Virus record (IMG/VR): IMGVR_UViG_3300030101_002074
Coordinates: 1-25,071 of that record
DNA: 25,071 nt
Strand: one strand, 5' to 3'
Origin: a virus
The stretch's first letter is position 1. Every line of letters starts with the position of its first letter. Shown here piece by piece: positions 15,225-20,385 of the stretch. Under the pieces are notes generated by a model. That model did no database searches. It had not been told where the DNA came from and saw only the letters and a program-made list of their open reading frames with translations. The translations under genes were made by a program, and so were the position numbers.

Positions 15225-16190
15225 TTAATTTATACTTTCTTCATATTTTTTTCTAGCCAATATCTTCGCCTCTCTTGATTGATGTTTATTCTTCATGCCT
15301 TTAATCATACTTGCAAGATTACTTGGATTATAGATTGTAAGACCTGTTGAGTTAGTTCTAATTAACTCTGCCTCATCAACTTGTATTCCAAGTTCTGTTG
15401 CCAACTCAATACCCTCTGATAAATACCTGTATGCTTTCAATCCAATTTTTAATTGATCGCATTGTTTCATAATTGTATCAATCCATTGTTGATGTTTAAC
15501 AACCAGATTACCTTTTGCAATTCGCCAAGTTTCAAATGCCTCGTATTCATCTTTAGTACAAGCAATAGCACGTGAACGACAGTAAGATGTTCCAATTACA
15601 TCAAGATAGTATGGTTCATTAAAAGTTTTAGCCATACCCATATCATCACTATTTCTATAATTACTGCTACTATATCCGAGTGCTTTCATACACGCGTCAA
15701 CATGTTTTGTTTTGTGTGGGTTGTCCTTGTTGTCATTTTGTTGTGCATAGATATCTGGGTTGCAATCCATAGCTTTTAGTTCTTCTCTAAAATATGCAGT
15801 TGCAAACTTTCTACCCTCGCTATCGTGGTATTCACTTCCGTCAAGATTACCAAACAAACCAAAATCAAAATGTGATTTTGTTTCTTTTGTTTCGCCGTCC
15901 TCATCTAAATCTTCATTGTGTGCAAAATAAAAACATTTATCTTTTGCAACAACATCACAAGGGTTGCCATACTTCTTTTTAAAGTGTCTTAAAGTTGCAA
16001 CATCTTCTGTTGGGTATGCTCTTTCAACAACTTGCTTTGCAAGTTCACTTGCCATTGTATATTGTTGATCAACAATTTCCCTTGCCTGTAAGTATGCCTC
16101 TCGTTCTTGAGTGTCCTCATTCTCAAAGACATCTTTTATTTTATTAAAGAGTTTATTTCGCAACTCTGTATTCATTCGTATTTTTTGCAT
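15225..16190 (-). CDS. 321-aa hypothetical early protein
   Basis: About 321 residues from the ATG at 16190. That start is chosen because it carries the AAAGG site and the ATGCAA leader shared with the other two early genes, whereas the longer start at 16217 lies within the promoter footprint. Sequence is highly helical and charged, with Cys-containing middle segments and a Lys/Arg-rich end. No motif is recognised. Function unknown, and a DNA-replication or take-over protein is possible only by context. Confidence 0.65.
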   Translation of the reverse strand: MQKIRMNTELRNKLFNKIKDVFENEDTQEREAYLQAREIVDQQYTMASELAKQVVERAYPTEDVATLRHFKKKYGNPCDVVAKDKCFYFAHNEDLDEDGETKETKSHFDFGLFGNLDGSEYHDSEGRKFATAYFREELKAMDCNPDIYAQQNDNKDNPHKTKHVDACMKALGYSSSNYRNSDDMGMAKTFNEPYYLDVIGTSYCRSRAIACTKDEYEAFETWRIAKGNLVVKHQQWIDTIMKQCDQLKIGLKAYRYLSEGIELATELGIQVDEAELIRTNSTGLTIYNPSNLASMIKGMKNKHQSREAKILARKKYEESIN

Positions 16191-16223
16191 TTGTGCCTTT
16201 CGTGTTTTGTTAAACATACTCCT

Positions 16224-16252
16224 AATATATCCTATATTATATATCTTGTCAA
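16224..16252 (-). promoter_or_regulatory. Strong sigma70 promoter before 15225-16190
   Basis: Minus strand: TTGACA (16247-16252), 17-nt spacer, TATATT (16224-16229). A palindrome TAATATA-TCC-TATATTA (16223-16239) covers the -10 and spacer. The predicted start of transcription falls near 16217, exactly at the alternative ATG. Confidence 0.75.
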
Positions 16253-16303
16253 ATTGTTTTTTTGAGTGTGCTTTGGATATTATATTCCCGACCTCCCACC
16301 CCT

Positions 16304-16332
16304 ATTATATAGGATAATTTAGGATATGTCAA
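16304..16332 (-). promoter_or_regulatory. Upstream tandem sigma70 promoter
   Basis: Minus strand: TTGACA (16327-16332), 17-nt spacer, TATAAT (16304-16309), both perfect. No ORF starts between it and the 16224-16252 promoter. It either adds transcript to the early genes or makes a short RNA running through a G-rich stretch (16277-16303). Confidence 0.7.
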
Positions 16333-16399
16333 GAAAAAAAAATAAATTTATTTTTGTATGTGCCTTAGTTCTGCCACATTATCCTATTATACTTAGGAC

Positions 16400-16564
16400 A
16401 TGATTACAAAAACTAAAACAGAACAAATACATGAACGATTAATACTACAAGCGAAGAAACTCGCTTTGGTAGAGTTACAACTTAAGATAACAGAAGAAGT
16501 AGAAAAAATAAACAATGAATTAAATTGCATAGATACTGAAGAGGAGGACTCTATACCATTTTAA
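16400..16564 (+). CDS. 54-aa coiled-coil protein with SSB-like C-terminal tip
   Basis: 54 residues: a continuous charged helix (MITKTKTEQIHERLILQAKK to NNELN) followed by an acidic tail CIDTEEEDSIPF. Bacterial SSB proteins end in an acidic tip whose last residues are DDDIPF-like, and this tip binds many repair and replication proteins. Here the tip is EEEDSIPF. The protein has no OB fold, so it would be a tip on a helix, possibly a competitor or a tether. The ATG lies 6 nt after a TATACT -10 box. No Shine-Dalgarno. This reading of the tip is inference. Confidence 0.55.
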   Translation: MITKTKTEQIHERLILQAKKLALVELQLKITEEVEKINNELNCIDTEEEDSIPF

Positions 16565-16699
16565 AGAATTCCCATAGCCTGAGTCGGAATTAAAAAACTC
16601 ATTCAGGCACGGGACTTGCACCGGAAAAAGCAAGTAGGATCAAACGGTAGCGTTTCTAGTAGCTAAAACTTTACCGGGTTAAAGCTTATACCTACCGTG

Positions 16700-16776
16700 C
16701 TGATCCCTGGTCCATTAATTAAAGTAATGGAAGAACCCGCAGTGGAATTACCTCTGCTTGATGGACCTGGGATCAG
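16700..16776. repeat. Long hairpin, copy 1
   Basis: 16-nt arms 16700-16715 and 16761-16776 (CTGATCCC-T-GGTCCAT and partner) with one central T-T mismatch and a 45-nt loop. The loop itself contains shorter stems. Confidence 0.8.
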
Positions 16777-16896
16777 TTCACAACCGGGAACGAATTGGTT
16801 GGGAAATAGTGTAGGGCACTGTGTGGGTAGCTGGTATTCCAGGGTACTCTGAGACAACTCAAACTGACGGAAGTTGAACAGTCCACAATCACCCTA

Positions 16897-16953
16897 CTGA
16901 TCCCTGGTCTATTGCAAGCGCAATTGGTATTACTGTGATAGACCTGGGATCAG
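16897..16953. repeat. Long hairpin, copy 2, with compensatory change
   Basis: 16-nt arms 16897-16912 and 16938-16953 (CTGATCCC-T-GGTCTAT and partner), same T-T mismatch at the centre, 25-nt loop. Relative to copy 1 one C-G pair is replaced by a T-A pair, both arms changed together. Confidence 0.8.
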
Positions 16954-17010
16954 TCAACCTAAGGTTGTACAACTTGAGGTTGTGTCTAGTTTGTTTGTTT
17001 TGAGTCAGGG

Positions 17011-17056
17011 CTCAAGCTTCAAGCAGCAAGCCACAAGCGACTTGACAAGCTCAAGC
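17011..17056 (+). repeat. Heptad CAAGC repeat array, left copy
   Basis: Six units of period seven, each ending CAAGC (CTCAAGC, TTCAAGC, AGCAAGC, CACAAGC, then degenerate units and CAAGC). The first 16 nt plus preceding GG (17009-17024) are repeated exactly at 17909-17924. Confidence 0.85.
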
Positions 17057-17070
17057 AATTGGTGTATAGG
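17042..17070 (+). promoter_or_regulatory. Likely promoter for the gp88-family gene
   Basis: TTGACA (17042-17047), 17-nt spacer made of the repeat array, TATAGG (17065-17070). The AAAGGA site lies 8 nt before the ATG at 17089. The -35 is perfect, the -10 is weaker. Confidence 0.5.
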
Positions 17071-17088
17071 ATTATAAAGGATTAAATT

Positions 17089-17682
17089 ATGAAAGTAACA
17101 GAAGCAAGAAAGATAACAGACTCATTAACAAGAACCTCAAAAATGCCTGGCCTAAGTTACAGCCTGCCAGCGTGGGAGTGTAAGACAGGCTCGAAGCTTA
17201 GAAAAATTAAGGGCTCAGTTTGCAGCGCCTGCTACGCCCTGAAGGGTAACTATACAAGATACAAAGCAATTAAGATTGCACAATACAGAAGACTTGCAGC
17301 AATCAAGCTTGAAGGATGGACGCGAGCTATGGCTGCGCAAATCATCAGGCAGAAATATTTCAGATGGCATGATGCAGGAGATGTACAAGATCTAGATCAT
17401 TTAAATAAAATTTATGAAGTATGTAGACTCACACCTGAGGTGAAGCACTGGATGCCAACGCGTGAAGCGTGGGTAAAAAAATATTTAGGCAGCAAACCAG
17501 CTAACCTAGTGATCAGGTTCTCCCCTCCAATGATTAACCAACGCAATGACAGCTGGCCTAACTCTTCAATGGTTGTAGAGACTGGCGCCACGTGTCCAGC
17601 CCCTGCACAAAATAACAGCTGCGGTGACTGCAGAGCCTGCTGGGATCCGCTGGTAAAAGTTGTATCATATGGTAAACACTAA
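17089..17682 (+). CDS. Gp88-family phage protein
   Basis: 197 residues. The motif FRWHDAGDVQ (91-100) and WMPTRE (121-126), with early Cys cluster C45-SAC48-Y and a C-terminal CGDCRACW (178-185), match what I know of the phage gene product 88 family (mycobacteriophage-type gp88 domain). Cysteines 31, 45, 48, 169, 178, 181 and 184 could bind zinc or an iron-sulfur cluster. Biochemical role unknown. The gene is in the opposite direction to its surroundings, has G+C-richer codons, and is bracketed by two CAAGC repeat arrays, so it looks like an acquired cassette. AAAGGA site present. Confidence 0.8.
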   Translation: MKVTEARKITDSLTRTSKMPGLSYSLPAWECKTGSKLRKIKGSVCSACYALKGNYTRYKAIKIAQYRRLAAIKLEGWTRAMAAQIIRQKYFRWHDAGDVQDLDHLNKIYEVCRLTPEVKHWMPTREAWVKKYLGSKPANLVIRFSPPMINQRNDSWPNSSMVVETGATCPAPAQNNSCGDCRACWDPLVKVVSYGKH

Positions 17683-17683
17683 T

Positions 17684-17884
17684 ATGCATGAATTTAAACA
17701 TCCAAACTATTATAAAGAATTACGCAAGCGTAATAAATCGGATCAGGCCATTAGCAAACCCGACAATCGCGAAGTCGTTGATAGCGTGCGTCCTGGTCCG
17801 GGCCACAAGCAAGAAGACTCAAGCGACAAGCAACAAGCAGCTGAGGCTCAAGCCTCAAGCTACAAACGCTCAAGCCACAAGTAA
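17684..17884 (+). CDS. Small hypothetical downstream of gp88
   Basis: 66 residues from the ATG at 17684, 1 nt after the gp88 stop codon (17680-17682). The first 40 residues look protein-like (HEFKHPNYYKELRKRNKSDQ and VDSVRPGPGHKQ). The remaining 26 are translated CAAGC repeat (Ser/Lys/Gln/Ala-rich). A rival reading in a second frame (17688-17945) is almost entirely repeat. Whether the tail is meaningful is unclear. Low confidence. Confidence 0.35.
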   Translation: MHEFKHPNYYKELRKRNKSDQAISKPDNREVVDSVRPGPGHKQEDSSDKQQAAEAQASSYKRSSHK

Positions 17885-17938
17885 CAAGCCTCAAGCCCTA
17901 GGGCGCAAGGCTCAAGCTTCAAGCCACAAGCGTCAAGC
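17804..17938 (+). repeat. Heptad CAAGC repeat array, right copy
   Basis: About 19 units of period seven, mostly NNCAAGC, with three units of eight or degenerate. The unit string GGCTCAAGCTTCAAGC (17909-17924) is identical to the left array (17009-17024), and both continue CACAAGCG, the left copy having one extra unit. Because seven is not a multiple of three, the array encodes a 7-residue repeat in each frame. Confidence 0.85.
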
Positions 17939-18228
17939 TCCATAATATCCTTCCCCTCATAAAGTTTTACAAGGTTAAGGGAGAGGGCCTTAACCAGAAT
18001 AAATGAATGGTTTGGATGTTTTACATGAAACGCAAATTGATGAGGTGAGAAGCGTACCTTGTTGGTTTTTGTAGCTTTCAGTTCCAGTGTAAAAAAGTGC
18101 CCACTAGAATTATAGCCCAGTAGATCGGGAGTACCGAAAGAGCCAGTATTTTCAATCCTAGTCCACGATATTTTAGGTGTATATTTTTTAAGTTCATGCC
18201 ATAGTTTCCGTTCAGGTTTGACTGACAT
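17860..18228 (-). CDS. VRR-NUC-like PD-(D/E)XK nuclease with repeat-derived tail
   Basis: 122 residues. The nuclease core has E12 after W10, then the GTPD motif (32-35, with G32 and D35), FTLELK (46-51, catalytic E49 and K51) and a closing SPHQ (61-64), the expected order for VRR-NUC/Holliday-junction-type nucleases. It would cut structured DNA. The last 26 residues (from about 97) are coded by the CAAGC array on the opposite strand and have a periodic Leu/Glu/Cys/Gly pattern (ACGLKLEPC, CALGLEAC). The natural C-terminus was probably shorter and extended by the repeat. ATG is the first in frame. Confidence 0.75.
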   Translation of the reverse strand: MSVKPERKLWHELKKYTPKISWTRIENTGSFGTPDLLGYNSSGHFFTLELKATKTNKVRFSPHQFAFHVKHPNHSFILVKALSLNLVKLYEGKDIMELDACGLKLEPCALGLEACYLWLERL

Positions 18229-18236
18229 TTTTAATA

Positions 18237-18461
18237 CTACAGCTTCTTAATGACTTTGCCCATTTTCCATTGTTCAGGAGTAATTGTAAATACCAATCGA
18301 TGAGATTCTCTTACTCCTAATAATTTATTTTGCAAGAGCTTTACACCATCAATGTCATAAAATTCTCCGTTAGGTAACACGACTTGCACTCTAGCCTCTT
18401 GAGCAGCGGGTGACGTAGTAAATTTATCTACGATCTGTTTTAATAACTTTCCAGTAAACAT
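18237..18461 (-). CDS. Small hypothetical protein
   Basis: 74 residues: an N-terminal helix (FTGKLLKQIVDKF), a beta-rich middle (ARVQVVLPNGEFYDIDGV) and a basic end. Compact alpha/beta fold, unknown role. It has a perfect-spacing promoter upstream (18469-18497) and its ATG lies 7 nt after the -10, without a ribosome site. It is 8 nt upstream of the nuclease, so the two are probably cotranscribed. Confidence 0.6.
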   Translation of the reverse strand: MFTGKLLKQIVDKFTTSPAAQEARVQVVLPNGEFYDIDGVKLLQNKLLGVRESHRLVFTITPEQWKMGKVIKKL

Positions 18462-18464
18462 AGG

Positions 18465-18497
18465 TTGATTTATAGTTTAAGTTGTATTAAATATCAA
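18465..18497. promoter_or_regulatory. Overlapping divergent promoters
   Basis: Minus strand: TTGATA (18492-18497), 17-nt spacer, TATAAA (18469-18474), 7 nt to the ATG at 18461. Plus strand: TTGATT (18465-18470), 16-nt spacer, TTAAAT (18487-18492), 7 nt to the ATG at 18500. The 38-bp gap holds both promoters. Confidence 0.55.
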
Positions 18498-18499
18498 GT

Positions 18500-18661
18500 A
18501 TGAAAAAGGAACAATGGGATGGCAGATCAAGACCTAGTACAAACAAATACAAACAAGAATGGAACAGGATATTCAATGGGAGTACCAAAGAAACTAACAG
18601 AGAGACAGATGAAGTTCGCCCACGAGATAGTGACGAACGAAGGCAGGAAGACAGCAACTGA
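18500..18661 (+). CDS. 53-aa overlapping hypothetical protein
   Basis: 53 residues: MKKEQWDGRSRPSTNKYK then a helix EWNRIF and a charged tail of Arg/Asp/Glu. The motif WDGRSRPST-YK resembles small proteins I recall beside small terminase genes in marine phages. It overlaps the small terminase gene in another frame by about 86 nt. The ATG follows the plus-strand -10 box by 7 nt, without a ribosome site. The overlap could mean that translation of terminase is coupled to it. Alternatively the longer terminase start at 18519 is right and this is chance. Confidence 0.45.
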   Translation: MKKEQWDGRSRPSTNKYKQEWNRIFNGSTKETNRETDEVRPRDSDERRQEDSN

Positions 18662-19166
18662 ATGTGCTGTTGATGCAGGTTTCGAACCAGAGTTTGCTAG
18701 ACAATATGCAAGTAAACTTCAGAATCCAAAACTATATCCGTTAGTTGTAAAATATATTGGTGAGCTAAGAGAAGAGTGGCAGAAAAAATATGAAGTCACT
18801 TATGATAGACACATATCAGAGCTAGGTAAGATACGACAGCAGGCTCTTAACAAAGGAGCATGGTCAGCTGCGGTGAATGCTGAAGTAGCAAGAGGGAAAG
18901 CGGCTGGTTTATATATTGAGCAGAAGATAATACGAACTGGAAAATTAGAAGATTTAACAACAGAAGAATTAGAAAACAGAATGAAACAAATAATTGATGA
19001 TTACTCACCAATCCTAGAAGATGTGCCGTTTGAAGAAATAAAAGAAAAATTAAAAACAGATAAAGACCAACAAACCAGTGAGCATCAACAAGAACCATCT
19101 AATGAATCTTCGTTATCTTCTTCACACAAGAAGTCGGAAAAACAGAACGCTCAGAAAAGTGAATAG
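18576..19166 (+). CDS. terS: Terminase small subunit
   Basis: 196 residues from 18576 (a longer start at 18519 is in frame). AGGA lies 6 nt before 18576. The DNA-recognition helix-turn-helix is LTERQMKFAHEIV then ATECAVDAGF (about 7-37), as in small terminases of the Terminase_2-type. A helical oligomerisation core (50-130) follows, and the C-terminus is Gln/Ser/Lys-rich and disordered. Its job is to find the packaging site and hand DNA to TerL. It is on the opposite strand from and 4.6 kb away from terL, which is unusual. It overlaps its antisense neighbour by 68 bp at the 3' end. Confidence 0.8.
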   Translation: MGVPKKLTERQMKFAHEIVTNEGRKTATECAVDAGFEPEFARQYASKLQNPKLYPLVVKYIGELREEWQKKYEVTYDRHISELGKIRQQALNKGAWSAAVNAEVARGKAAGLYIEQKIIRTGKLEDLTTEELENRMKQIIDDYSPILEDVPFEEIKEKLKTDKDQQTSEHQQEPSNESSLSSSHKKSEKQNAQKSE

Positions 19167-19410
19167 AGCCATCATCATCAATATCATAACCAGCAAAGAT
19201 TCTTACAGTTTCTTTGTCTTTACTAAATAGCCAGCCTTCACTTACAGGTGTAGCTAGTTTCATATTCTTAAACTCACGTTCAGAACCCCAGCCGCCTTCA
19301 GTGATGATATCAATCCAGTCGATACGCACACGCTTATATGGAAACTTAACCTGCTGCTTCACAGTCTTAGGTTTAGTGTAAGTATTGATGCTTCTAGATT
19401 TCTTTGCCAT
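19099..19410 (-). CDS. Hypothetical protein antisense to terS end
   Basis: 103 residues: basic N-terminus, then a strand-rich domain (about 25-95) with RIDWIDIITEGGWGSE, EGWLFSKDKE and FPTSCVKKI motifs, an SH3- or Tudor-like barrel in appearance. I recall similar proteins in marine phage contigs without assigned role. It converges with terS, overlapping by 68 bp at 3' ends. Weak ribosome site at 19410. The TTGTAACA repeats lie 75-165 bp upstream of its start. Confidence 0.55.
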   Translation of the reverse strand: MAKKSRSINTYTKPKTVKQQVKFPYKRVRIDWIDIITEGGWGSEREFKNMKLATPVSEGWLFSKDKETVRIFAGYDIDDDGSIHFSERSVFPTSCVKKITKIH

Positions 19411-19485
19411 CTCTAAACCATAGAGTTTTTATTTTGAAAAACAAGTTTTTTAAAAAAGGTAAAAAGGTTTCTTCGCGCAGGGAAT

Positions 19486-19577
19486 TTGTAACACCTTGAA
19501 ACACATTGTAACAGCATTGTAACAGCACTTTATTTAATAATATCAACACTTTAAAGCCATTGTCACATTGTAACACC
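19486..19577. repeat. TTGTAACA repeat cluster (iteron-like)
   Basis: Four copies of TTGTAACA (19486, 19506, 19517 and 19568 starts, approximate) plus one degenerate copy (ATTGTCAC at 19559-19566). Two copies form a perfect tandem of 11 nt (19505-19515 and 19516-19526, ATTGTAACAGC). The gap 19411-19617 between genes holds no other clear gene, only a doubtful 73-codon reading over these repeats. Confidence 0.7.
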
Positions 19578-19617
19578 CTCTCCACGCTGAAAAAAATATT
19601 TAATATCATTTTCAAAT

Positions 19618-20385
19618 TTAAACTACTATGGGTCCCTTGGTTCCTGATGCCTGGTTCTTGTAATATAGGTCAACTCTTCTTAACCATTCGAACATAAAGC
19701 CTTGAAATTCCTTACCTTTTGATACATATTTTAATATAGTTCCATCTTTAACGCTAATTAGAATCACTCCAGAGTTAATATTAGAGCCATAGACATGGTT
19801 ATGAGCCACGGCATAAGCCGCAGTTTGTATGAAATAATCGTCAATCCATTCACGTTTCTTAAACTTATTCGATTGTTTAAAATCCATTATAGCCTCTTCA
19901 CCTTCATATACTCCAGCGATGTCACAGGCACCAGCGTACAGCCCAGGGTAGTACATCATCATCTCCATGCCCCAAAGCTCGTCTATGGAGTCCTTAAAGC
20001 CACTATCGATTAAGTTTTGAGCCATGATACCTGCCTCTTGTCCAAGGTCAGTAAGATCCATATGACCTTCTCCTTTCAGATATCCTTCTAGGATTCTGTG
20101 CATAATAGTCCCTCTAGCTGCTGCGTTGTCTCTTATTTTGTCTGCCTCAATTTCGCCAACTTTCTGCCTCCATTTTGCCAAAGAAGCTTCCTTCTCTTTC
20201 GAGCGCGTAGCAGATAGTATAGTCGTAACACTCGGTAGCTTCTCATTATTAGCAGAATAAACTCTTCCGTCAGGGCCATCAACGCGGACAGGATCCAGAT
20301 AATTATATTTTTTATTCCATTTAATATTTTTATGCATGTTTTTTTCCAGTTCATGATACTCCTTTACGTCTTCATCGTTTACCAT
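19618..20385 (-). CDS. Cas4/RecB-type PD-(D/E)XK exonuclease
   Basis: 255 residues. The nuclease order is GTIMHR (92-97, with H96), then AGACD (151-155, catalytic D155), MDFK (167-170, with D168 and K170), then the Q187 helix (YFIQTAAYA). This is the RecB/Cas4-like family, as in phage exonucleases used for recombination or DNA degradation. N-terminal 60 residues are a charged helical domain with LPSVTTIL. It overlaps its upstream neighbour by one base (TAATG). No Cys cluster for an iron-sulfur centre was seen, which separates it from true Cas4. The next gene upstream is an HNH protein. Confidence 0.82.
   Translation of the reverse strand: MVNDEDVKEYHELEKNMHKNIKWNKKYNYLDPVRVDGPDGRVYSANNEKLPSVTTILSATRSKEKEASLAKWRQKVGEIEADKIRDNAAARGTIMHRILEGYLKGEGHMDLTDLGQEAGIMAQNLIDSGFKDSIDELWGMEMMMYYPGLYAGACDIAGVYEGEEAIMDFKQSNKFKKREWIDDYFIQTAAYAVAHNHVYGSNINSGVILISVKDGTILKYVSKGKEFQGFMFEWLRRVDLYYKNQASGTKGPIVV

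Larger units (their letters stand above)
16565..17010. ncRNA. Candidate structured non-coding RNA region
   Basis: About 450 nt with no convincing gene and very many inverted repeats: GCCTGA/TCAGGC (16578-16583 and 16603-16608), ACTTGC/GCAAGT (16614-16619 and 16630-16635), ACGGTAG/CTACCGT (16644-16650 and 16692-16698), the two related long hairpins 16700-16776 and 16897-16953, CAACC/GGTTG (16781-16785 and 16797-16801), CTGG-TATT-CCAG (near 16831-16842), CAACC-TAA-GGTTG (near 16955-16967), ACAAC/GTTGT (near 16969-16983). Strand not certain. A TTG-start 64-codon reading exists on the minus strand (16663-16857), but copy two of the repeat is stopped in that frame. Confidence 0.5.

Noticed and set aside
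16191-16217. Longer start (16217) for the 321-residue early gene
   Set aside because: The predicted transcription start falls at this ATG. The shared leader with AAAGG and ATGCAA points to 16190. A leaderless longer form cannot be fully excluded.
16565-16700. tRNA-like gene
   Set aside because: Small stems are present, but there is no cloverleaf order, T-loop GTTCRA motif or CCA-type acceptor.
16663-16857. 64-codon minus-strand reading with motifs IPGPSSRGN and INGPGIS
   Set aside because: It needs a TTG start and has no ribosome site. The two motifs are just the two arms of hairpin copy 1, and the equivalent frame in copy 2 has a stop. Kept as an alternative to the ncRNA view.
17011-17938. 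CRISPR array
   Set aside because: The arrays are continuous 7-nt repeats with no spacers and no conserved 24-40 nt repeat, and no cas genes are nearby apart from a Cas4-like nuclease that also occurs in many phages.
17688-17945. 85-codon plus-strand frame after gp88
   Set aside because: Apart from the first 35 codons it is translated CAAGC repeat. The alternative frame from 17684 is more protein-like.
19394-19615. 73-codon minus-strand reading upstream of the 103-residue gene
   Set aside because: It is rich in Leu/Phe/Cys from the TTGTAACA repeats, overlaps the start of the next gene and has no clear ribosome site. More likely repeat DNA than a gene.
20133-20354. 73-codon frame opposite in phase to the RecB-type nuclease
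   Set aside because: It falls within the confident nuclease gene and has no start context.
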